From: Tridacna crocea
Lineage: Eukaryota > Mollusca > Bivalvia > Cardiida > Cardiidae
NCBI GenBank assembly: GCA_943736015.1
Contig: OX031072.1
Span: forward strand, 10,815,501 to 10,879,500
Direction of reading: 5' to 3'
DNA: 64,000 nt
Notes under the pieces: generated by a model
What the model saw: only the letters and a program-made list of their open reading frames with translations
The model's database searches: none
Told to the model about the DNA's origin: nothing
Position numbers and translations under genes: made by a program
In this document: piece by piece, positions 20,571 through 31,900 of the stretch
How the letters are laid out: each line of letters opens with the position of its first letter
How positions within the stretch are numbered: position 1 is the first letter of the stretch

Positions 20571-23500
20571 TTACTCGAGTACAAAATCTCTTAATTTCTC
20601 AGGCAATTTCCTTGCTCTCACAGGACGACTTGCTACAGTCGATTCATTTGCTTGAATGGAACTCGACTTAGACTTAGGTGTTTCCACTAATTTCCCTAAT
20701 CCTTCTTTTTGTTTCGGAGAACTTGGTTCCAAATCATGTGATATCACTCCCTCAGAAGGAAATATCTCCTGATATGGCACCACAATCTCTTGTTCAGTGA
20801 AACTTGAACTTTTTGAGTCGTCCCGATCAACATACTTTTTTACCTGAGTAATATTACGTTTGTACAATGAACCTGCTTGTGATTCAATTTGGACACTATT
20901 CCCTTTTTTGTCCACAACAGTGAAAGGTTTAGGATAAAACGGGGTAGACAGCTTATTCTGTCTGTCCTGTCTTACCAATACCTTGTCACCAACTTTCAAA
21001 TTACTCTGTATTGCATTTCTTTTCATGTCTGCATATAATTTACCTTCACCCTTCTTCTCTGAATCTCGATCTCTGACTTCAATATTTTCATTCCTTAAAT
21101 TTTCAATATCAGGAATTTTAGTCCTTATCTTTCTACCAAATAACAGTTCTGCTGGACTCATTCCAGTGGTATTATGTGGTGTTGATCTATATGCTAACAA
21201 ATATGTTTGTAAATCAGTTTTCCAGTCTCTACCACTTGAATGTGCTATGCGAATACGTTTTAATAAGGAACGATTTTGTCTCTCTACTTCACCATTAGCC
21301 TGCGGCCATAAAGGTGTATTTCGAACATGGCAAATACCATTACTTTTCAAAAAAGATTGGAAAACATCACTTGTAAAATTTGTAGCATTATCTGTTCTTA
21401 AGAAATTTGGCAATCCATGTATTGCAAAAAACTTATTCATAGCTTGAATAATGCTACTTGAGGTTGTCGACTTCAGAATTTCTGTTTCAAAATATCTGCT
21501 ATAATAGTCAATTACAACTAAAATAGATTCACCACTAGGTAAAGGACCAAGCATATCTGCTGCTAAATATTGCCATGGACCTGTTGGCATTTCAGTACGT
21601 ATCATCGGTTCAGGTTTGGTAAATTGTGACACTAATTGACAATCATGACAACTTTTACAGTACTTCTCAACATCAATGTTGATATTTGGCCACCATACCT
21701 TTGTACGTAAGGTTTTCTTCATGTTTACAATACCAGGATGACCCTCGTGTGCTAATTCTAACGTACGACTACGAAGACTTTGGGGTATGACTATACGGGT
21801 ACCCCGCAATACTAATTTGCCTATAGCACTTAATTCTGATTGAATAGTCAGGAACTGCTTGTTCTCTAACTGATACCAGCTTCCATGTAAAAGACAATCT
21901 CTTACACTTCGTAATTCAGAGTCTTCATCTGAAGCTCTTTCAATTTCACGAGTCGTCATTGCAGATGGCGTTGCATTTTCTGCCAGGAATCTTATGTAAA
22001 CTTGTTCTATATTTAGAATAGACTCATCATTCTCAGTCTTAGGCAATAACCTTGATAATGCGTCGGCAATATTTGACCTACCCTTAACATAGCGTACAGT
22101 GTATGTGTAGGGTTGCATACGTAAAACCCATCTTTCAATACGGGCACTAGGCTTCGAGCGTGGAGAAAAGATAAATTCCAGGGGTTTGTGATCGGTCACC
22201 AACTCAAACTCAGCACCGTAGATATATGGATGAAACCTTTCGCAAGCCCAAACAAGACCTAACGCCTCCTTTTCAGTCTGAGAATATCTTCTTTCAATAT
22301 CAGATAAGCTTCTGGATGCATATGCTATGACTCTATGCTCATTATTCTGCTTTTGTACAAGTACAGCACCTAGCCCAACTGGTGAAGCATCTGAAATAAC
22401 TTGGGTTTCAGCATTTACATCAAAATAACCTAATGTTTCAGCATTAGACAATAAAAGTTTCAACTTATCAAAAGATTCTTGTTGCTCTGAACCCCAATGA
22501 AAAGATGCATTTTTCCTTGTCAGTCTGCGTAGAGGTTCTGATACAGTGGAAAAGTCAGGAATGTACCTGGAACTGTATGTTACGAGACCCAAAAAACTCT
22601 TTACTTCTGAAACAGTCTTAGGTTCTCGTGCTTCAATAACAGACTTCACTTTGGCCTCTGATGGGGAAATACCTCTAGCACTTAAAATATGACCCATAAA
22701 TGCTAACTTTGACATGTTAAATTCACATTTCAAAGGATTAACAGTCAAACCTTTGTCTTTCAACACATGTAGAACATTTTTTAACCTTTCATCATGTTCA
22801 GACTGAGTGGAACCATGAATGATAATATCATCTAAGATATTATGAGCACCTTCACATTCTTGCAATATTTGTTGCAGACATTTCTGGTACATTTCCGGAG
22901 CGCAAGAAATTCCCATAATCAATCTTTTGTATCGATATGGACCTTTGTGCGTTCCGAAAGTCGTAATGTTTCGAGAGTTTTCATCCAGCTCAATTTGAAA
23001 ATATCCCATTTTCAAATCAATCCGACTGAAAACACTACTCTTGTTAAGCTCTTGGATTACTTCATCCACAGTAGGAATAGGATAACGCTCACGTTTAACT
23101 GCCTTGTTCGCTAATCGCATATCAACACATAAGCGTATATCATTATTGTTCTTAGGTATAACAACCACAGGACTTAACCAATCAGTGGGACCCTCCACTT
23201 TCTCAATAATGTCTAATGATTCAAGCTCATCAAGTTTTTTTTCTAGCTTTGCACGAATCTGGTAAGGAACACGTCTAATCGGCTGTATAACAGGATCTAC
23301 TGTTTTATCTATTGGAATCTTGAGTTTAAAGTCTTTCAACTTCCCGAATCCCTGAGTCAATTCTGGAAATTCATCTAAAATGGAACTTGATGGGTTGTAA
23401 ACTGTATTGATCTCACTCTGTTCTGGACCCAATCTCAGTAAGTTCAACTTCATGGCAGTATCACGACCTAGTAATGATTGTCCTTGACCCTCAATCACCT

Positions 23501-23849
23501 TGAAATGTATGTCATATAGGTTAATACCATTGGCTTTGACGTCTGTAGTAAAAGTACCCGCAATAGGTAAAGGCGTCACTGAACCGTAAGCATATAACTT
23601 GCTTAACTTGTCCTTTGAAGAGGTACAATCTATGTTTCTCGACTTCAGGAACTCCCAGTTCTCACGACCAATAACATTGCAACTAGCTCCCGAATCGACT
23701 ATCATGGGTAGTATTACACCTCCTAATTCTATGTCAATGGTCCAATTCGATTTGTCAGAGCCTGTAACCCGACTTATGATAAAAGCATAGTCTTCTGTTT
23801 CAATCTGACTCACTTGTTTTACCTGATTGTCACTTTTCTTTCTGTCCAT
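20571..23849 (-). CDS. pol: Ty3-like retrotransposon Pol polyprotein
   Basis: A single uninterrupted frame of 1,092 residues from an internal ATG. Order: aspartic protease (VDSGAS, D52), reverse transcriptase (RLCVDMRLANKAV near 240; catalytic LDDI, D340/D341), RNase H (D487, E528, D553 in VTDHKPLEF), integrase with an HHCC-type finger (about 701-737) and a D765, D820, E856 triad with 35 residues between the last two. The order PR-RT-RH-IN is that of Ty3/Gypsy (Metaviridae) elements; no chromodomain is apparent at the C terminus. The same frame continues upstream of the ATG through two zinc knuckles (about 23852-23970), so gag and pol are fused or the ATG is not the true start. The intact frame suggests recent activity. 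Its product would copy and integrate its own RNA. Confidence 0.93.
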   Translation of the reverse strand: MDRKKSDNQVKQVSQIETEDYAFIISRVTGSDKSNWTIDIELGGVILPMIVDSGASCNVIGRENWEFLKSRNIDCTSSKDKLSKLYAYGSVTPLPIAGTFTTDVKANGINLYDIHFKVIEGQGQSLLGRDTAMKLNLLRLGPEQSEINTVYNPSSSILDEFPELTQGFGKLKDFKLKIPIDKTVDPVIQPIRRVPYQIRAKLEKKLDELESLDIIEKVEGPTDWLSPVVVIPKNNNDIRLCVDMRLANKAVKRERYPIPTVDEVIQELNKSSVFSRIDLKMGYFQIELDENSRNITTFGTHKGPYRYKRLIMGISCAPEMYQKCLQQILQECEGAHNILDDIIIHGSTQSEHDERLKNVLHVLKDKGLTVNPLKCEFNMSKLAFMGHILSARGISPSEAKVKSVIEAREPKTVSEVKSFLGLVTYSSRYIPDFSTVSEPLRRLTRKNASFHWGSEQQESFDKLKLLLSNAETLGYFDVNAETQVISDASPVGLGAVLVQKQNNEHRVIAYASRSLSDIERRYSQTEKEALGLVWACERFHPYIYGAEFELVTDHKPLEFIFSPRSKPSARIERWVLRMQPYTYTVRYVKGRSNIADALSRLLPKTENDESILNIEQVYIRFLAENATPSAMTTREIERASDEDSELRSVRDCLLHGSWYQLENKQFLTIQSELSAIGKLVLRGTRIVIPQSLRSRTLELAHEGHPGIVNMKKTLRTKVWWPNINIDVEKYCKSCHDCQLVSQFTKPEPMIRTEMPTGPWQYLAADMLGPLPSGESILVVIDYYSRYFETEILKSTTSSSIIQAMNKFFAIHGLPNFLRTDNATNFTSDVFQSFLKSNGICHVRNTPLWPQANGEVERQNRSLLKRIRIAHSSGRDWKTDLQTYLLAYRSTPHNTTGMSPAELLFGRKIRTKIPDIENLRNENIEVRDRDSEKKGEGKLYADMKRNAIQSNLKVGDKVLVRQDRQNKLSTPFYPKPFTVVDKKGNSVQIESQAGSLYKRNITQVKKYVDRDDSKSSSFTEQEIVVPYQEIFPSEGVISHDLEPSSPKQKEGLGKLVETPKSKSSSIQANESTVASRPVRARKLPEKLRDFVLE

Positions 23850-23973
23850 TTTCGTCCTACATTTTGCCTCAAAATGACCTATTTTTCCACATTTTCTACA
23901 TTTCTTTCCCTTTGCTGGACAATTTGGATCTTTAGATTTATGGCCCTCATAACCACAACTATAACAGGTGATA
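23850..23973 (-). pseudogene. Nucleocapsid end of gag, 5' part deleted
   Basis: Two CCHC-type knuckles are encoded (CYSCGYEGHKSKDPNC, with unusual last spacing, and CRKCGKIGHFEAKC). The frame is continuous with pol and open across the junction into the LTR-like sequence. Primer-binding site, capsid and matrix parts are missing, so the element is internally deleted. Confidence 0.8.
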
Positions 23974-24065
23974 TCTGTCTGCGCATGTGCAGAACATACA
24001 AATAGAAAAAGCTTACAATTTCTGTGCCTAAAGTAGTCTTAATATCACTAAATCAATACACTACA
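23974..24065 (-). repeat. LTR-like terminal repeat (5' side) fused to gag
   Basis: Practically identical to 20158-20249. It is joined directly to nucleocapsid sequence; the two copies also share the next bases GAT on the minus strand, so the deletion may have used a short overlap. No target-site duplication was recognised at the outer ends. Confidence 0.75.
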
Positions 24066-24263
24066 CCCGCCATTTTCGAAAGCCCTCCATTGAATCTAAA
24101 CAAGTCAGCAAAAATGTTGTTTGACTGATTTGTATTGTTGTTTTTTCTTGTCATGAAATTGTTAAAGATTTATCAAAAATGCTTTTTTTTTTGGTTTATT
24201 TCCCGGATTCCTGTCAATGTATTGAGGTCTGAGACTGGGTAAGTTTACACGTTAGAAAATATA

Positions 24264-25285
24264 AATTGACTCAAAACTTCAGTCTGAAGTGAAAGTTTGC
24301 TCCGAAAGTTTGTTATTTGTTCCCGCAAACCTTCACAGCAGCCCTTCTTTAACTCATTACCTAAGGACGAAAATTTTTGGCTCGTCCAAATCGAAAGCAT
24401 TTGCAGACGACAAAAGAGTGACAGAAAATTTGAAAATTGTTTGTTGAAGGGGAGAAAACAATGTGGGAAAAGGAGAAAATGTAGGTTACCAGCGTTTTCT
24501 CCTTTTCCCACGTTTTCTAAAAGCATCTTTCTCAGGGTTGCCAAAAGTAGGGATTTTGTGGCAATGGGTTAAACACATCTGGTATAAATATGATTTTACC
24601 GGCATCTTTTCAAACGGCTCTAAGCGACAAAATTCCCAATGACAGCAAATAAAATGGGCATGAATCTTTAGATAAATGATTAATCATTAACATCACACGA
24701 ACTGTGCTGTAAAATACCAATTACATTGATGGAAATTTACCTTTTTTCCCAATGTAAATAAATTCAGTGTATTAATTAAATTTGTAAATAACTATCATGG
24801 GACTTCCGTTAAACAAACATGCACACTCAATCATCAATGGATTTTGAATTTTGTACAGTCTGATTCTCTAACCCTAATGACCATTTTCATACAAGTTGCC
24901 TTTGTCAAAATTGGAATTCCCAAATGAACCTTCCTGTAGTGGGTCAGAGATATTACGATTTCTGCCGAGACATGCACATAGATTATATTACCATGTTCTG
25001 ATTTCTGCTGAAGTAGGTCAATGATTATTTACATTGAAAAGTACAGATTTGCACGAAGGTTACATTTAGATTTTAAATCAGATCAGTTTTTTGTAAAGAT
25101 TAATCATTTATCTAACAATATATGCCCATTTTATTGGCTGTAATTGGAGATTTTGTCACATAGAGCCATTTGAAAAGATGCCGGTGAAATTGTATTTTAA
25201 AGAGGGCTACTGTGAAGGTTTGCAGAGACAAATATCAAAAATAGCGTCGGAGCAAACTTTCAGACTGAAGGTAGTTGACTCAGTG
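24264..25285. mobile_element. Foldback element with long inverted arms
   Basis: Left arm 24264-24720 (minus the MITE at 24353-24568) pairs with right arm about 25075-25285. Examples are CAGTCTGAAGTGAAAGTTTG, GCAAACCTTCACAG, ACCGGCATCTTTTCAAA, AAAATGGGCAT and GATAAATGATTAATC, each found as its complement on the right. The loop (24721-25075) has no gene. Confidence 0.8.
24353..24568 (-). mobile_element. M1 hairpin MITE in the foldback arm, empty site known
   Basis: TTAA at 24349-24352 and 24569-24572. The other arm of the host foldback keeps an unoccupied site, reading GCCCTCTTTAAAATAC on the complement of about 25191-25206. B-core-A order with centre GGTTACC. Confidence 0.92.
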
Positions 25286-25344
25286 ACTGCAGGTGAAATT
25301 GTCTTCTCAAGAAATCATCCCAAATCGAGTTTTCTAACCCTCTC

Positions 25345-25382
25345 TGTCTCTCCTCTCTCTCCCCTCTCCTCTCTCACTCAAT
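25345..25382 (+). repeat. CT-rich microsatellite
   Basis: Irregular CTCTCT / CCTCT repeats (CTCTCTGTCTCTCCTCTCTC). It lies about 500 bp upstream of the REV1 start codon. Confidence 0.7.
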
Positions 25383-25870
25383 TATTTGAAAATACCAGTC
25401 AAATTTGTTTTCTTTTCAAACATTTATAGAATTAAAAACCTTTTCAGTTTTGAAAAGAAAAAGTCTATTAAGATGAACTGATACTAAAGATATTAGAAAG
25501 GAGAAGACTATAATATATGTAATAGTTATCAGCATTTTTCTTTTCTCACTGTATCTTTTAATGTTTTAGAAGGGTATTTCCATCATATGACTCATTCGAA
25601 ACATTAAGATTTTGACTTGTCTGAAATTTCCTGTCAGTTTACTCCGTTTCATTTTGCGGGTGATAGTTGAGTAAATTTGACTTGCATAGCAAATCGATTG
25701 GATGTTTCCGTAACGAAGCAAATATTTAGTTTTTATGTACTGTTTAGTTTTTCACACTCACTATTTGACTATATGCATGTTTCAGTGAATAATACTTTTT
25801 GTTAGGTTTCACTTTCCACACTGTACTTATTTGTCTGATTTTCTTTTTTTTTTTGATCCAGAGAAAACCG

Positions 25871-25927
25871 ATGAGTAGAAGAGGGGGAAACAGGATCCGC
25901 GCCAGAGAGGATGGCTGGGATGGTTGG
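25871..25927 (+). CDS. REV1: REV1 coding exon 1
   Basis: Encodes MSRRGGNRIRAREDGWDGW and ends at donor GTAATA in phase 0. The start matches the conserved REV1 N terminus, which favours this ATG. A pyrimidine tract and CAG directly upstream (25845-25861) make 25862 a likely acceptor, giving 9 nt of 5' UTR in this exon. Confidence 0.9.
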
Positions 25928-28900
25928 GTAATACAATTACTTCTTTTCATGTAAATTTAATTTCATCTCCTGAACTAATTAACTCCTTACCAAATGACAA
26001 ATTTGGTTTTGGAAGGGTAGAAAACGTTGAAGGAAAAGGAGAAGATGCTGGTTTAAAGTTTTGTTGTTTGGTAGAAAGTTAAATGAACTTGCAAAGAAGT
26101 CAGATGTTAGAAACCACTATTTGTAGACTAGGGAATCACTAACTACAAGTTTTATTGTCCAAAATTTTAAGATTATTTTAGTCACAGAGTCTGGTCTCAT
26201 AAAATATGGGGCAATTTAGATCCGACTTCATACTGTGATTTCTGTGCAGACTGATCTTTACTTAACTGTAGTCTTTACCACACAATCCCAACTTACAATG
26301 ACCATGAGGAAAGATACCTTTTGAAAAATTGTGGGAAAAGGAAAAAAGGCTAGTAACCAGCCCTTTCTCCTTTTCCCACAATGTTTTCTAGCCTGTCAAA
26401 AACAAATCCATCAAATGAGTCACATTGAGACTGTCAAATTTTGAATTTGGCTTAGTCCAATAATTTGTTGTTTGGTAAAGAGTTTATCAAGAAGGTTAAA
26501 CGTTATGATGAAATTGTTTTGATCTGATTTCTACACTTAACCCTTTACTCCATAGATACTCATTTCTACGCATTGTTTGTAGGAGCCTTTGGAAAACATT
26601 GTGGCAAAAGGTGAAATTGCTTGTGATGAGCAATTTCACCTTTTTTCACAATGTTTTCTATGCTATCAAAAGGTGTCATGTATAAGAAATGGCTTCATCC
26701 TTGCTGTTATTTAGGGCCAATTAGAGATTCCATAGAAATGTCTTATGGGATAAAGGGTTAAAATGTTTACTGAATTTATTTTGTGCTCTAAGGATTAAAC
26801 AGAAGACTATATGATTGTAGGGAGGCTACATGAATGCAAAAAGACAGAAACTGAAAGAACAGTTTGAAAAGGAAACACCTCAGCAATTAAAGAAAGAAGG
26901 AAGTGGATCGAAGATTTTCAAAGGCATAACAATACATGTCAATGGGTATACAAGTAAGAGTTACTTCAGTTTGCTTACATTCTTAACCCTTTCCCAAACA
27001 AGCCCTGGTTTTTACGTGTCTGTAGTTAAAACACTGGGAAAAGGAGAAATTACTCATAATGAGCAATCCCTCCTTTTTCCACAGTACTTTTTACCCTTTT
27101 TGAGAACTTTCTGCCATTTTCTCATTGTCGTCTGCAGACTCTTTCAATTTGGAAGAGTCCAAAATTTCTCGTTTGGGAAAGGGTTAAGCTCTTTTCCACA
27201 CAATTCTCACCTTTAGGACCCCAAAGAGAAAAGCTTTAGAAAACATTGTTGGAAAACGAGAAATTGCTGGTAACCTGCATTTTCTCCTCTCCCAACAATA
27301 TTTTCTATCCAAACAAAGATAAATTTTGTCATTTAGGCCAACTTTAATTTGCTGTTTACAAATGTTTTCAGTTTGGGCCAATCTAAAATTTTTTGAAAAT
27401 GCTGGTAACCATTTTCTCTTTTTCTCACATGGTTTTTCAAAACCCTTCTTCATTAAGTTCATTAAAACTCAGAATTGTGTAATGAAGGATAAAGAATTAT
27501 TCAGAAGGGTCATTTGTCCCATAAGCTTACAGAGATATTTGAAAATAAATGATACAAAGATACTCAACACTAAATCATACATAGGTTTAAAGGGATGAAG
27601 TCCCTTCTGTATGCAATGGCTAGTTACCATGCATGCACTAGAGAAATGTTCAATGATAATACAATGCACTATCATTGGACATTATCTCCAGTGCATGCAT
27701 GGTAATAAGCATTTTCTCCTTTTTCTCAAAATGTTTTTAACCTTGAGGAGGACTTCAGTTCATTGGTACCAATTTTGAATTTATTGTGTGCAAATAGATT
27801 CACTGTAAGAGTCTAAAGTTTTATTTTTAGGTAATGGTTAACAGAACAGTGTACAACTTGGAACCAGTTATTTGACAGAGATGTAGAAATAATACTTTCT
27901 TTATCATAATTGAAATTTTATGTTTGGGTAAGGATTAATAGAACAGTATACAACTTGGAACCAGTTATTTGACATGGAGATGTAGAAATAATACTTTCCT
28001 TATCATAATTCAAATTTTATGTTTAAGTAAGGGTTAATAGAACAGTGTACATCTTGCAATCAGTTATTTGGCATAGAGTTGTAGAAAGAATGCTTTCCTT
28101 TTCATACTTCAGAACCATCATCCGATGAACTAAAACGACTTATGATGCTACATGGTGGTTCTTACGAGCATTATCTGTACAGAACCAGGGTGACACATGT
28201 CATCGCAACAAATCTACCAGACAGCAAGGTTCGAGAGTTGAAAGGGTTAAAAGTTGTAAGACCAGAGTGGATTACGGAAAGGTAGGATTTTGATAGACTC
28301 AACACTTTCAGCACCAAACATTTAAAGAAACCCTTAATCTCTATTGCTGAAAATGTGATCCTTTGAAACTACTTGAACGATATTGTCTTACATGCTTAAC
28401 TGAACAAGTGGATAGAATAGATCCAAGATCAGAGTGTATATATATTCTGTGTGAGTCTGATCTTGATCTTTGCTATCAGCCCTCTTTATATATGCCCAAA
28501 GGTTTGTATTATGGACCTGTCTGTATGTCTGTCTACCCATGCGTTAGCAATTTCTAGTGCACACAACTCCTCCAACAGTTTTCATTGGAATAAGTAAAAA
28601 CTTACCACAATGAATCTCTATGACATGTAGTTGTGCATGTGACTTTTAGAATGTGGATATCAGCAGGTGTTCTGATTTTAAAATACATCATAACATGCAC
28701 CGCTTTGTGAAGCTCTTGCTTGCATTTTTTGATGTCTGCAGGTGTCTCTGATTCTGTTCTAGTGCCTGATATTTAGAGAGCTTTAGAAACAAAATGTTAA
28801 ATGATATTGTGTTGCATAGATCAAGATCTGACGGCTCTGGATATTTCAAATCTTCACTGTATTTTAATGCCGAGAGAAATTGTGAGCTTCAAACTTGAGG

Positions 28901-31900
28901 TATTAAATTTTGAGGTGAAGAAAAATTTAATCAATCGAGGTATATTTAATATGTCATCTGCAATTTTTTTTTTTTTTTGATTGATAAAGTCTTAAATTCA
29001 GTCTATGCAGTAGAGTTTAGGAAAGATTGGTGATGGTTAAAGGGTCATTTTATGATAATTTGCTTGTCACATAAGATAACCATTTTCTTTAAAAAAATGA
29101 CAAAATATGTGGTAGACATAAAAAATTCATAAGATTCTAGAATCAGTTTTTTTATTCTTTTTCTTTTTTGCAGTATTGCAGCTGGAAAATTATTGAGTTA
29201 CACAAATTATCTTCTCTACACTGCCAAGTCAGGTCTACAGACTGGTTTAAGAGGCTTTTCTGTGAATCATACAGGAAACCAGTCCGGGGATGTCACAGCA
29301 ACTAGCGAAGGCCCTAGTCTTTCATCATCAACTTCAGTTCACACTATAAATAAAACATATTCATCAAAGGATATAAATTTATCATCAAGTGAACTTCAGA
29401 CTAAAGATACTCATGATTTACAGAAATGTGATAGTACTGAAATGAACCAGAAAGTTGTTGAACCACCGAGGAAACAAGATGGATCTTACACAAATGGCCA
29501 CTCTCATTCATCCACTAGCACATCCCCAGCAAAAGCTGGGGATCCCAATTTTCTGAATGAATTTTATAGCAATTCAAGACTCCACTTTCTTTCAACCTGG
29601 AAAGCAGAGTTCAAGTCCTATGTGAATGAGCTTCAGAAGCAGGGAAGCAGTTTTCCTGGACGAGAGAAACTGAGAAAAGTGGTAGCTGATAGAGAGATGT
29701 CAAGTGTTGATACAGAATATTGTAATGGAGTTGGGAAACCTAAACGTTGTGTGATGCATATTGATATGGACTGCTTTTTTGTCTCAGTTGGACTTAGGAA
29801 TAGACCAGATTTAAAAGGTATTGCAGAATGTTCCCTCCACCTTGTTATATAGGGTCAGGAGGTCATGACCCCATCCAGTGTAAAACAAGACATTTACCCT
29901 TAACCACATAATCCCAAGTTGTAATGACCTTCAGGAAACGGCATGTGAAGATATTATGGGAAAAGGAGAAAATACTGATTACAGGCAATTCCTCTTTTTC
30001 CCCACAATCTTTTCTAGTCTTTCAAAGACAGTTACCATAACTGTTACAGGATTTATTCCTCTCTCAGGCTAATCATTGTTTGACAATGGTTATGTTGGAA
30101 AGCAGCCAGTGGCTTGGAAAGAATATTATGCAGAGTATTGGTAAGAGAAACTCTAGAAAATGGTGGATAATTGCACTTACAGCTGTTATATAACTGAAAT
30201 AATGTTGAAAATATTGTTAAACACCATGCAAGCATCACCAGTTCATTCCCAGCTTTGTCAATTTCTCTCCAAGGATTGATGATAGTCATTGCTACAGGAT
30301 TCAATCCTCTCTCAACGCTGATCATTGCTTGACAGTGGTTGTGTGGGAAAGCAGCTTTTGATATGGCATTTTTTGTCGTACTCCTTTTGCTTCAATTTCT
30401 TAGCTACATCTTCTTGACATTTTCCTTTCATGTAAATGATTCCCTTTCTGTATTTATGGTATCTTGTGTTTCACCACTTGCCTTAATTGATTATGACCCT
30501 ATTAACAGGTAAGCCTGTTGCAGTCACACACTCAAAAGGAAAAGGGACAGTTCCAGATTCCGAATCAGATTTATTCTACGAAAAAATGCAGTGGGACCGT
30601 GGTAGAATGAAAGGTAGCAAGAAAGGAAAAAAATCTGCGGCAAATCCATCACAGTTGGCTGTCATAGGTATAGTTGATCCTTTACCACACAATCCCAACA
30701 TTTAAAACCCCTGTTAAAGAGCCCTTTTGAAAATATTGTGGGAAAAGGAGAAAATGCTGAACCATCGAGGAAACAGAAATGCTTGTTAAAAGCATTTTCT
30801 CCTTTTCCCACAATGTTTTCTTCCCTTCCTGTAACAAACTTCAATTCTTTAGTCACATTCATTTTGTCATCTGCAAACGTTTTCAGTTTGGACCAGTCTA
30901 AAATTTTGTGGTTTTGTAAAGAGTTAATCCTTTCTCAGACAACAAATTTAGACTTTTTCAAACTGAAATCAGCAGCAAACAAGCAATTTGAAATAAGTGT
31001 AAATGGGCTTAACTTTGCTGATGTAACGGTAGTAGCATGGTGGAAAAGGGTTGAACGGAAACTTCGACATTTTTCTTATCTGTCTTATCACTAAAGATAT
31101 TTTCTGTAAGCTTTTGCTATTTATTGACTATGAGGCAACTCATAGTACAAGAGTAAGTTACTTTAACATACTTTTTTATTCAATTTTTGCCACTTTTTTC
31201 ATCATACAATCTTTTACTAAAAAATGAAAGCACAGTCACAGGTTGGCACTAGCAAGTGGTCTTGTTCTTGAGTGCCAGAGTTGCATGAAAAGTTTATGAT
31301 ATTTCAATGCATTTTGTCTAGAAACAAGATGTAACAAGTTGTCTCTTTTACAGGTGAAGATTTAGGCTTTCCTGACAAGTCTGACTCGGACAGTGAGAGT
31401 GATTCTGAGGTCAGCAACAGAAACATGCCTAACACATTCCATTCATTTGCGGAGATTGCCTCCTGTAGTTATGAGGCTAGACAGGTAAGAATTGTTCTGT
31501 TTAAAACTTTCCCAAACAACAAAATTTTAGACTATGCCAAGTGTTTTCAAAAGCCTTCTTTCCAAGCATTAAAAAAAAAAACAGAAAAACAGGAATTGTT
31601 TGGGAAAGGGTTAAACTTTTATTTTTAATGTGCTGAATAAATGTAGATCTAGATTGAAATGACCTTTTCTAGTCTAATATAAAATCCTTGACATTGCAAT
31701 TTTTCAACAGTTTTGTTATTGATATTTTGCAAAAAGGAAAGTAAATTAAAGATTGGACTGCAGGATTTCTGCCATCTGATTTGGATCTATATTGTCCACA
31801 AAAGTTGACATTTTTGCCAGAAACAAACTTGCTATAAATTGCCTCTGTATAGGAAGTATCTTCACTAATTAAGGTTGAATACATGGAGATTTGTTTGAAA

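Noticed and set aside
20983..21447. 154-residue plus-strand open frame
   Set aside because: It is antisense to the integrase part of the retroelement and has no recognisable motif.
20154..24070. The 92-bp direct repeats as a target-site duplication of the retroelement
   Set aside because: They are too long for an LTR-element duplication, and one directly follows a polypurine tract with TGTAG, which is how an LTR starts.
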